Positions 6,228 through 12,202 of a stretch of 12,202 nucleotides of DNA are shown here, piece by piece (the first letter of the stretch is position 1; the number at the start of each line of letters is the position of its first letter). Below the pieces are notes generated by a model. It did no database searches and had not been told where the DNA came from. It saw only the letters and a list, made by a program, of their open reading frames with translations. This stretch comes from an uncultured Bacilli bacterium. Its GTDB lineage: Bacteria; Bacillota_I; Bacilli_A; RF39; UBA660. The position numbers were made by a program, and so were the translations under genes. Where the stretch lies: positions 1 through 12,202 of the forward strand of contig CANQSC010000033.1 of NCBI GenBank assembly GCA_947626445.1, read 5' to 3'.

Positions 6228-6236
6228 CAGTTTTTG

Positions 6237-6265
6237 TTGCAAAAATGCTAAAATTGTTGTAATAT
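6237..6265 (+). promoter_or_regulatory. Candidate typA promoter
   Basis: TTGCAA (6237-6242), a 17-base spacer and TAATAT (6260-6265) form a moderate sigma-A match just downstream of the MITE. An overlapping alternative is an extended -10, TGC followed by TAAAAT (6249-6254). A perfect TATAAT inside the MITE (6137-6142) might also contribute, but it has no good -35. Confidence 0.4.
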
Positions 6266-6296
6266 CTTGAGAGTATTCTTAAGGGGATGTTTTATT

Positions 6297-8099
6297 ATGG
6301 AAAAAATTATTAATATTGCCGTTGTCGCGCATGTTGATGCTGGTAAATCTACATTAGTTGATGCTTTACTTAATCAAAATGGGGCTTTCTCGGCTCATGA
6401 AGAAGTAGTTGATTGTGTAATGGATAGTGATGCAATTGAAAAAGAAAGAGGTATTACTATTTATTCTAAAAACTGTTCCATTAAATATAAAGATTATAAA
6501 ATAAATATTGTTGATACTCCAGGTCATGCTGATTTTTCAAGTGAAGTAGAAAGAGTTATTAGAACTGTTGATACAGTTGTTTTAATTGTTGACTCTGCTG
6601 AAGGTCCAATGCCTCAAACAAGATTTGTTTTAAAGAAAGCTTTAGAACAAAATTTAAAACCAATTTTATTTATTAATAAAATTGATAAAAAAGATGCTAG
6701 ACCTACTGAAGTAGTTGATATGACTTTTAATTTATTTATGGAACTAAATGCTAGTGATGAACAACTTGATTTTCCGATTATTTATGGAATTGCCAAAGAA
6801 GGTAAATGCTCTTTAGATCCAGAAAATTTAGAAGATAATATTACCTCATTGTTAGAGACTATTCTAAATCAAGTAGAACCGTATAAAGGTGATGAAACCG
6901 AATGGTTGCAATTACAGGTAAGCAATCTTGATTATGATAATTTTTTAGGTAGATTAGGTATTGGCCGTGTTAGTAAGGGCTCTATTAAAAATGGGGAAAC
7001 TGTTAGTGTTATAGATAATGATGGTAAAATATCTAGTTTTAAGATTAGTAAATTATTTGTTACTGAAGGTATTAAGCGGGTTGAAAAACCTATTGCTTAT
7101 TTTGGAGATATTGTTACTTTTGCTGGATGTCCTACCATATCTATTGGCGACACTGTTTGTGAAAAGGATCATGTTGAAGCAATGCCTCCTATTATGATTG
7201 AGCGTCCAACTTTATCGATGAATTTTTTAGTTAATAATAGTCCTTTTGCGGGTAAGAGTGGTAAGTTTTTAACTACTAGACATTTAAAAGAAAGATTAGA
7301 AAGAGAACTTGAAACTAATGTTGGTTTACTTGTAGAGCCTTTACCTGATGCTGATGGTTATAAGGTAAGTGGTCGTGGAGAATTACATTTATCTATTTTA
7401 CTTGAGAATATGCGTAGAGAAGGTTATGAACTTTCTGTTTCAAAGCCTGAGGTTTTATATGAAGAAATTGATGGGGTAAAGTGTGAACCTTTTGAAAGAG
7501 TTATTATTAATTGTCCTAGTGAATATCAAGGTACTGTTATTAATGATTTACAAGAACGTAAGGCTAGTTTAGAAGTGGTAAGTACTACTGATGAAGGTTA
7601 TTCACATTTAGAGTTTTTAGCGCCTACAAGGGGTTTAATTGGTTATCGCTCCTCTTTTATAACTAATACTAAGGGTGAAGGAATTATGGTTCGTAGTTTT
7701 GATTCTTATAAACCTTATGTTGGTTTTATTGAAAGAAGAAAGAATGGCGTTTTAGTTTCGATGGAAACTGGTAAAGCTCTAGGTTATTCATTATTCAACT
7801 TACAAGAGCGAGGAACTTTAATAATTGAACCTGCTACTGATGTTTATGTTGGTATGATTATTGGTATTCATAATCGTGATAATGATTTAGATGTTAATCC
7901 ATGTAAAAATAAAAATCTTACTAATACGAGAGCTAGTGGTAGTGATGAAGCTATTAACTTAACTAAACCTCGTAAATTTACTTTAGAAGAAGCTTTAGAG
8001 TTTATTGAAGATGATGAATATGTTGAAGTAACTCCTAGTGATATTCGTCTTCGTAAAGCTATATTAGATCCAAAAGAAAGATTTAGAAGTAACCGCTAA
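6297..8099 (+). CDS. typA: GTP-binding translation factor TypA/BipA
   Basis: A 600-residue translational GTPase, close to the 607 of E. coli BipA, which acts on the ribosome in 50S assembly and stress or cold adaptation. GTPase motifs are G1 AHVDAGKST (11-19), G2 RGIT (51-54), G3 DTPGH (73-77) and G4 NKID (127-130). The TypA-specific C-terminus is well preserved: RGELHLSILLENMRREGYEL, RGLIGYRS, ETGKALGYSLFNLQERGTL, NDLDVNPCKNKNLTNTRASG and ALEFIEDDEYVEVTPSDIRLRK. The G1 differs from the usual HVDHGKTT, and GHADFSSEVERV replaces GHADFGGEVERV. The ATG at 6297 follows AAGGGG (6281-6286) by ten bases, and the upstream TTG frame start is rejected. Its terminator stem begins inside the coding sequence. 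It appears to be monocistronic. Confidence 0.97.
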   Translation: MEKIINIAVVAHVDAGKSTLVDALLNQNGAFSAHEEVVDCVMDSDAIEKERGITIYSKNCSIKYKDYKINIVDTPGHADFSSEVERVIRTVDTVVLIVDSAEGPMPQTRFVLKKALEQNLKPILFINKIDKKDARPTEVVDMTFNLFMELNASDEQLDFPIIYGIAKEGKCSLDPENLEDNITSLLETILNQVEPYKGDETEWLQLQVSNLDYDNFLGRLGIGRVSKGSIKNGETVSVIDNDGKISSFKISKLFVTEGIKRVEKPIAYFGDIVTFAGCPTISIGDTVCEKDHVEAMPPIMIERPTLSMNFLVNNSPFAGKSGKFLTTRHLKERLERELETNVGLLVEPLPDADGYKVSGRGELHLSILLENMRREGYELSVSKPEVLYEEIDGVKCEPFERVIINCPSEYQGTVINDLQERKASLEVVSTTDEGYSHLEFLAPTRGLIGYRSSFITNTKGEGIMVRSFDSYKPYVGFIERRKNGVLVSMETGKALGYSLFNLQERGTLIIEPATDVYVGMIIGIHNRDNDLDVNPCKNKNLTNTRASGSDEAINLTKPRKFTLEEALEFIEDDEYVEVTPSDIRLRKAILDPKERFRSNR

Positions 8100-8107
8100 A
8101 TCTTTTT
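8077..8107 (+). terminator. Intrinsic terminator overlapping the typA 3' end
   Basis: AAAGATTTAG (8077-8086) pairs with CTAAATCTTT (8096-8105) in a 10-bp stem with a 9-base loop, followed by TTATTTTTG. The stop codon 8097-8099 is inside the right arm. Confidence 0.75.
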
Positions 8108-8120
8108 ATTTTTGTTTTAA

Positions 8121-8144
8121 TTTATTCTATACTTTATTCTATAC
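8121..8144. repeat. Two perfect tandem copies of a 12-bp unit
   Basis: TTTATTCTATAC occurs twice without a gap (8121-8132, 8133-8144) in the spacer between the typA terminator and the next promoter. No function is evident. Confidence 0.9.
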
Positions 8145-8181
8145 TAGACTCCAATTTTATTTCTAAATTTAGCAATACCAC

Positions 8182-8210
8182 TTTAAAAAAAGTTTTAAAT
8201 ACGATATAAT
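8182..8210 (+). promoter_or_regulatory. Promoter of the 8235-11576 operon
   Basis: TTTAAA (8182-8187), a spacer of 17 and a perfect TATAAT (8205-8210). Transcription would begin near 8217, just before the AGAGGTG ribosome binding site at 8224-8230. Confidence 0.7.
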
Positions 8211-8234
8211 AGTAAATACTAAAAGAGGTGTGAA

Positions 8235-8723
8235 ATGAAAAGGATTAAAGATATATGGAATCGTAATCGGGTTTTAATCGTTTTAGTAATAATTGTTTTA
8301 ACTTGTTTTTGTATAATGGGTGTTGTTATGGTAAAATACTTTTTCGGAGGCAATACATCTAGTTATGGAGACCGTTTAGATGATATTAAAGATATGCCTT
8401 TTAAAGAAGAAGATCAACAAACTTTAATAAATACTATTAAAGAAAATGATATTGTTAGTGATGTTTCAATTAATGTTAAGGGTAAAATTATTTATATTAG
8501 AATTTTATTTAATGAAAAAGCTAGTTTAGATACAGCTAAAGCTGTTGCCGTTAAGTCTGTTGAATCTATCAGTGCAGATTATCAAAGTAAATATGATTTA
8601 GAATATACTCTTGTTCAAGAATCTAATGAAGCAGTAGCGGGTTTTACAATAATGGGAGCTAAAAATATTAATCGAACCGTTTTAATTTGGAATAATAATA
8701 CCCCTGTAAAAGATAAGGAGTAA
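8235..8723 (+). CDS. Small single-pass membrane protein of unknown function
   Basis: A 162-residue protein with a basic cytoplasmic N-terminus, one membrane helix (about 13-37) and an outside domain of ~120 residues. That domain has alternating beta and helix character: VSDVSINVKGKIIYIRILFNEKASLDTAKAVAVKSVESIS, then YDLEYTLVQES and GFTIMGAKNINRTVLIWNNN. I cannot assign a family. The pattern of a beta hairpin, a helix and a strand suggests a small ferredoxin-like or secretion-ring-like fold, which is a guess. It is the first gene of a three-gene unit; the next start is eight bases after its stop. The operon partners are a receptor-like protein and a YihY-type membrane protein, so a role at the envelope is likely. 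Confidence 0.85.
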   Translation: MKRIKDIWNRNRVLIVLVIIVLTCFCIMGVVMVKYFFGGNTSSYGDRLDDIKDMPFKEEDQQTLINTIKENDIVSDVSINVKGKIIYIRILFNEKASLDTAKAVAVKSVESISADYQSKYDLEYTLVQESNEAVAGFTIMGAKNINRTVLIWNNNTPVKDKE

Positions 8724-8730
8724 AAATTTT

Positions 8731-10743
8731 ATGAAAAAGAAGATTTTAATTATAAGTATTATATTAATATGTGGTTTGGGAATTGGTAGTTACTTTATCT
8801 TTAGAGATAATAATAGTTTAAATCAATATGAAAAAGAATGGTTAACACAAGCTACTAATAAAGTTACTAATATTCATGTTATAAATGATGAAAATATTTT
8901 TGGAATGAATGGTAAAGGATTATTCTATACCTTTATAGAAGACTTCCAAGAAAAATATAATATAAAATTAAATAATATTACTTTTAAAAGTGATGAAGTA
9001 GTATCAGGAGCTTTATTTGGAGTTTCTAATAATTTACCAGATGGGGCTTTAGAATTTTATAAAGACCATTATGTTTATCTTGCTAAAGAAAGAGAAATAA
9101 TTCCTTCATATAATGAATTAAATAATCGAACCGTTGGGATATTAAATAGTAATGAAACCTATTTAAGTAAATATTTTAAAAATTTTAATATTACAACTAA
9201 AACTTATAATAGTAAAGATGAATTAATTAAAGCTTTAGATAATGGTGAAGTTTCTTCTTTAGTCGTGCCTAGAATTGAATATTTAGATCTTATCTTAGAA
9301 AAAAATTATAATATAAATTATCATTTTAGTGATATAAATTATTATTACTATATGAATGATGTTGAAGATTCTAGACTTAAAAGTGTTATGAAAAAATATT
9401 TTAATAAATGGCATAAAGAAAAAATGAATAATTATATGGCTATTGAAGAACGAAATGAATTTTTAGAAGATTTAAAAATTGAAGAAAAAGATTTAGTAGA
9501 TATGCAAAGTAGAGATGTAAGTTATGGTTTAGTAAATAATAGTCCATATGAAGTATTATTAAGTGGTAAAGTTGGTGGGATAGTAACTGATTATCTCAAA
9601 AAATTTAGTGAATTTGCTAAGATCGATATTAAATATTCTAAATATAAAAATTATAAAAAATTAAATAAAAAGATTAATAGTAATGATATTAGTTTATATA
9701 TGAATTATTATAATAATAGTAATAATGTAAATAATATACCATTAAATATTAATTTAGGTTATCAAGTATTTGTTTATGAAAATAGTGATTTAGTAATAAG
9801 TTCTTTAGATAGTTTAAAAGGTAAAGATGTTTATGTCGAAGAAAATACTTTATTATATAGTGAATTAAGTAAGAAAAATAATTTAAATATTAAGACTTAT
9901 AATAGAGAAAAAGATTGGAAGAAAATTACTAAAAAGAAAGATAGTATTATAATTATTGATGAGAATTTAGGTAATTATCATAGTAAAGGGGATTTAAGAA
10001 AATTTAAGAAAATATATGAAAATAAGATGGAACTTAATTATTCTTTAGGGTCTTTAAATAGTGATAATTTTAATCGTTTATTAACTAAATATATTAATTA
10101 TTTAGATAATAATACTATTAAAGAGACTGGTTTTTATCATAATAAAAAAACTGAAAAAGAAGGGAATGTTATTAGTACATTAGCCGAATATTCTTTCTAT
10201 TTAATATTAGTTATAGGTTTAATATTAGTATTAATATTACATAATAGTAAAAAAGTAAGAATTGCTAAGAAGATCAAGAAAGATGATAAATTAAAATATA
10301 TAGATCAATTAACTTCTTTAAAGAATCGCAATTATTTAAATGAAAATATTGATTCTTGGAATAAGAATACTATTTATCCTCAATGTGTTATTATGTTAGA
10401 TTTAAATAGATTACAAGAGATTAATGATACTTTAGGATATGAAGAGGGAGATAAACAAATTCAAGGTGTTGCTAATGTTTTAATTAGAAATCAATTAGAT
10501 AATACAGATATTATTAGAACTGATGGAACAGAATTTATGATATATACTGTAGGTTATAATCAAAAACAAATTACTAGTTATATTCATAAATTAAATAAAG
10601 AATTTAAAAATTTACCTTATGAATATGGTATATATATTGGATATAGTATGATTTTAGATGATTTAAAAGATATTAGTGATGCGATTAATGAATGTGTTGA
10701 AGACATTAAGAGTCAAAAAAATGAACAGAAAGAAGAAAAATAA
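8731..10743 (+). CDS. Membrane receptor: two solute-binding domains plus degenerate GGDEF domain
   Basis: A 670-residue protein. A membrane or signal helix (4-24) is followed by an external region with two domains resembling family-3 periplasmic solute-binding proteins (about 44-245 and 260-470; the second opens SYGLVNNSPYEVLLSGKVGG). A second membrane helix (487-506) leads to a cytoplasmic GGDEF-family domain (about 522-665). That domain keeps DQLTSLKNR, DLNRLQEINDTLGYEEGD with the metal-binding Asp557, and overall length. The signature reads D598-G-T-E-F602 in place of GG[DE]EF: the first Gly and the acidic third residue, which helps bind metal in active cyclases, are both changed. There is no RxxD inhibitory site at the expected place. 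It is therefore probably a ligand-sensing, c-di-GMP- or GTP-binding, or purely regulatory protein rather than an active diguanylate cyclase. AAGGAG (8715-8720) precedes the start. The next gene overlaps by one base. Confidence 0.85.
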   Translation: MKKKILIISIILICGLGIGSYFIFRDNNSLNQYEKEWLTQATNKVTNIHVINDENIFGMNGKGLFYTFIEDFQEKYNIKLNNITFKSDEVVSGALFGVSNNLPDGALEFYKDHYVYLAKEREIIPSYNELNNRTVGILNSNETYLSKYFKNFNITTKTYNSKDELIKALDNGEVSSLVVPRIEYLDLILEKNYNINYHFSDINYYYYMNDVEDSRLKSVMKKYFNKWHKEKMNNYMAIEERNEFLEDLKIEEKDLVDMQSRDVSYGLVNNSPYEVLLSGKVGGIVTDYLKKFSEFAKIDIKYSKYKNYKKLNKKINSNDISLYMNYYNNSNNVNNIPLNINLGYQVFVYENSDLVISSLDSLKGKDVYVEENTLLYSELSKKNNLNIKTYNREKDWKKITKKKDSIIIIDENLGNYHSKGDLRKFKKIYENKMELNYSLGSLNSDNFNRLLTKYINYLDNNTIKETGFYHNKKTEKEGNVISTLAEYSFYLILVIGLILVLILHNSKKVRIAKKIKKDDKLKYIDQLTSLKNRNYLNENIDSWNKNTIYPQCVIMLDLNRLQEINDTLGYEEGDKQIQGVANVLIRNQLDNTDIIRTDGTEFMIYTVGYNQKQITSYIHKLNKEFKNLPYEYGIYIGYSMILDDLKDISDAINECVEDIKSQKNEQKEEK

Positions 10744-11576
10744 TGAAGATAATAAAGAAAGTAAAAAATGTTGTTAAAAGATTATGGAGAATTATGAGTA
10801 AACCAGATATGCTTGTATTACCAGGACAACTTGCTTTCTTTTTTTTGCTTGCTATAGTGCCTACTATTTCTTTAATTGCTTATGGAGCATCGTTGTTTCA
10901 TGTTTCTTATGACTTTATAAGTAATTTTGTAAGTAAAGCTTTTGGTGGAGAAATAGCTAATTTAATTGTTCCTATAGTGCAAGAAATAAGTATGACTCCA
11001 GCTTTCTTTATAACTTTATTAATTTCTTTTTATACAGCATCTACTGGGGCTAGTTCAATTATTATAACTAGTAATGAATTATATCATGTTAAAAATACAA
11101 GTTTTATTAAAAGAAAAGTTAAAAGCATTTTTATGATTTTTATATTAGTTATTTTGTTAATATTTTTATTATTAATTCCAGCTTTTGGTAATAAATTTAT
11201 TGAATTAGTTAAATATGTTAATATGAATAGTAATGTTACTAATATTATAATTACTTTTATTGGGGTGGCTCAAGGGCCGATATCTTGGTTCTTTACCTTT
11301 TTCTTAATAAAAATAATATATTCAATGGCACCTGATCAATATATACCATCATCATATACAACTAAAGGAGCTTTATTTACAACAGTTGGTTTTGGACTTG
11401 CAACTTGGTTATATAGTTTCTTTGTTAATCATTTTGCCCATTATGATATTTTATATGGTGGACTTGCTCATTTTGTGGTTTTAATGATATGGCTTTATTT
11501 ACTTGCTAATATTGTAGCGGTTAGTTTAGCAATTAATTGTGAAGAATTAGAACGTTACCAAAAAAAGGAACAATAA
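10743..11576 (+). CDS. YihY/BrkB-family membrane protein
   Basis: A 277-residue integral membrane protein with about six hydrophobic helices. Diagnostic segments are QLAFFFLLAIVPTISLIAYG near the N-terminus, PISWFFTFFLIKIIYSMAP in the middle, and LYGGLAHFVVLMIWLYLLANIVAVSLAIN near the C-terminus, matching the YihY/BrkB (UPF0761) family. The family was once called RNase BN in error; its true role is unsettled, with transport or envelope functions proposed. The basic N-terminus and charged C-terminal tail are probably cytoplasmic. Its ATG overlaps the previous stop (TAATG), indicating translational coupling with the receptor gene. A strong terminator follows at 11602. Confidence 0.92.
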   Translation: MKIIKKVKNVVKRLWRIMSKPDMLVLPGQLAFFFLLAIVPTISLIAYGASLFHVSYDFISNFVSKAFGGEIANLIVPIVQEISMTPAFFITLLISFYTASTGASSIIITSNELYHVKNTSFIKRKVKSIFMIFILVILLIFLLLIPAFGNKFIELVKYVNMNSNVTNIIITFIGVAQGPISWFFTFFLIKIIYSMAPDQYIPSSYTTKGALFTTVGFGLATWLYSFFVNHFAHYDILYGGLAHFVVLMIWLYLLANIVAVSLAINCEELERYQKKEQ

Positions 11577-11601
11577 AAATCTAATAATTAAATATAATAA
11601 T

Positions 11602-11636
11602 AATGTGCACACGGGTATTACTCGTGCACATTTTAC
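11602..11636 (+). terminator. Intrinsic terminator of the 8235-11576 operon
   Basis: ATGTGCAC (11603-11610) pairs with GTGCACAT (11624-11631), extended by A-T outside and by GGGT/ACTC inside across a 2-base bulge, then TTTT. Its G+C-rich stem is the strongest in the window. Confidence 0.88.
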
Positions 11637-11691
11637 TGTTTTAATCCGATTTAATATATAATGGTATTAATAAGATTGAAAAGTAATATCC

Positions 11692-11725
11692 AAGAAAGTA
11701 TTGATTTTTAAATACTTTCTTTTTT
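11692..11725 (+). terminator. Orphan terminator-like hairpin
   Basis: AAGAAAGTATT (11692-11702) and AATACTTTCTT (11711-11721) form a perfect 11-bp stem with an 8-base loop, followed by TTTT. No ORF precedes it after the operon terminator. It either backs up that terminator or ends a short RNA of about 55-60 bases from the TATAAT at 11657. Confidence 0.6.
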
Positions 11726-11762
11726 AAATCTTATAGTGGTCTAATATGATAGTAGTATTTCT

Positions 11763-11801
11763 TTTAATTCGACAAAAAACGCGTGATGATTGGTTTATAA
11801 T
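11763..11801 (+). promoter_or_regulatory. Candidate promoter of the short Rpn-like gene with Spo0A-box-like motif
   Basis: A perfect TATAAT (11796-11801) has no -35 match at 16-18 bases. Instead the 15-bp motif TTTAATTCGACAAAA (11763-11777, identical to 1122-1136) sits where an activator would replace the -35. On the reverse strand it contains TTTGTCGAA, the Spo0A box. Activator dependence is inference. Confidence 0.35.
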
Positions 11802-11811
11802 ATCAAACTTA

Positions 11812-11890
11812 AGAAAGAGATGAACTCCTTTGATTAACTCCTTTTTAGAAAAACGATTTTAATTCATAGATATTTATTTCATCTCTTTCT
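11812..11890 (+). promoter_or_regulatory. Leader with a 13-bp long-range stem before the Rpn-like gene
   Basis: AGAAAGAGATGAA (11812-11824) is perfectly complementary to TTCATCTCTTTCT (11878-11890), 53 bases apart and ending ten bases before the GGGGG ribosome binding site. The loop contains AACTCCTTT (11836-11844), also present at 11823-11831; CTCCTTT resembles the anti-Shine-Dalgarno end of 16S rRNA. No known riboswitch class is recognised. Confidence 0.5.
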
Positions 11891-11912
11891 AAAATTTATT
11901 GGGGGATTGTAC

Positions 11913-12158
11913 ATGACAAAATTTTTTAAACCTTTAACTGATGACATTGTTTTTAATCACGTTTTTAGCAATAAGGAATATGCCCTTGATTTTATTAAAG
12001 AGTTTTTAAACTTAAAAGAAAATCTTAAAGGCAAGATTAGATATCAATATGTGATTAATAGTACAGAATATCATGATAAAAAATTGATAAGTGATATAAC
12101 TGTAATATTAAAGAATTTGCTTGTGAATCTAGATTATATGAACTTTTTATTTATGTGA
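11913..12158 (+). CDS. Short Rpn-like nuclease N-terminal protein, truncated or miniature gene
   Basis: An 81-residue product. MTKFFKPLTDDIVFNHVFSNKEYALDFIKEFL matches the N-terminus of Rpn-family PD-(D/E)XK proteins (K-P-L/T-x-D-x-x-F-K-x-x-F ... L-x-x-F-L). Asp of LISDITV could be the first catalytic acid, and VNLDYMNF occupies the place of the usual NIE-x-Q/Y motif with Asp for Glu. Full-length members have roughly 250-300 residues, so about two thirds is absent. The ATG at 11913 is chosen over TTG 11907 because GGGGG (11901-11905) lies seven bases before it. A terminator starts two bases after the stop, so the coding end and terminator are tightly joined. Either an internal deletion has left a remnant, or this is a working mini-gene. 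In another frame the end reads ESRLYELFIYVNKPL, which could reflect a frameshift. Confidence 0.55.
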   Translation: MTKFFKPLTDDIVFNHVFSNKEYALDFIKEFLNLKENLKGKIRYQYVINSTEYHDKKLISDITVILKNLLVNLDYMNFLFM

Positions 12159-12160
12159 AC

Positions 12161-12199
12161 AAACCATTATAAATCTCAGAAATATAATGGTTTTATTTT
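12161..12199 (+). terminator. Intrinsic terminator after the short Rpn-like gene
   Basis: AAACCATTATA (12161-12171) and TATAATGGTTT (12183-12193) form a perfect 11-bp stem with an 11-base loop, followed by TATTTTT. Confidence 0.85.
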
Positions 12200-12202
12200 T
12201 AA

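Larger units (their letters stand above)
11577..11912 (+). other. Gene-free, structure-rich intergenic region
   Basis: No credible ORF lies in this stretch. It holds the operon terminator, a TATAAT at 11657-11662 without a good -35, a second strong hairpin with T-run (11692-11725), the 15-bp shared motif, a TATAAT at 11796-11801, and a long-range 13-bp stem before the Rpn-like gene. An outer complement ATAAGATT (11670-11677) / AATCTTAT (11727-11734) can enclose the second hairpin. AGTGGTCTAA at 11735-11744 also occurs at 4494-4503, in both places about ten bases after a terminator T-run. Confidence 0.6.

Noticed and set aside
8121..8144. Tandem 12-bp repeat as an iteron or operator array
   Set aside because: Only two copies, with no replication gene or regulator beside them; more likely a local duplication.
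1..12202. CRISPR array, tRNA, rRNA, or DGR reverse transcriptase and template repeat in the window
   Set aside because: I looked for regularly spaced repeats, cloverleaf ends, reverse-transcriptase motifs and an adenine-rich copy of either variable region, and saw none.

Overview
The window comes from a very AT-rich, low-GC Gram-positive-type bacterium. It uses the standard bacterial code (Trp is TGG; TGA acts as a stop), has AGGAGG-type ribosome binding sites and sigma-A-like promoters (TTGACA/TATAAT), and carries small surface proteins of a kind I associate with uncultured gut Bacilli and Mycoplasmatota-like (RF39-type) genomes. That placement is inference from gene style, not a database match.

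Layout. (1) 3-1064: the C-terminal 353 residues of a surface protein with a formylglycine-generating-enzyme/C-type-lectin-like fold; its last 41 codons differ abruptly in composition. (2) 1065-1567: no intact gene, but a short ORF, an imperfect palindrome, and a 40-codon scrap of an Rpn/PD-(D/E)XK nuclease-like C-terminus, closed by a bidirectional terminator. (3) 1568-2083 (-): a DUF308/HdeD-like membrane protein, divergent from (4) a two-gene unit at 2181-4431, made of an unrecognised 543-aa coiled-coil-rich protein and a HAAS/DUF1700-like membrane protein. (5) 4580-6007: a membrane-anchored surface protein whose promoter has a run of ten G between the -35 and -10 regions and whose C-terminal module looks hypervariable. 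(6) 6040-6218: a 179-bp MITE with perfect 14-bp inverted ends and abutting 9-bp target duplications. (7) 6297-8099: typA/bipA with an unusual G1 motif and a terminator overlapping its 3' end. (8) 8235-11576: a three-gene operon of a small one-pass membrane protein, a double solute-binding-domain receptor with a degenerate GGDEF domain, and a YihY/BrkB membrane protein. (9) 11577-12199: a structured intergenic region, then a very short Rpn-like gene with its own leader stem and terminator.

The main point of interest is surface variation. Two different surface proteins end in modules that fit diversity-generating-retroelement (DGR) target regions by codon pattern and fold, and one of them also has a phase-variation-type promoter. 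No reverse transcriptase or template repeat lies in the window, so the DGR reading rests on the targets alone.
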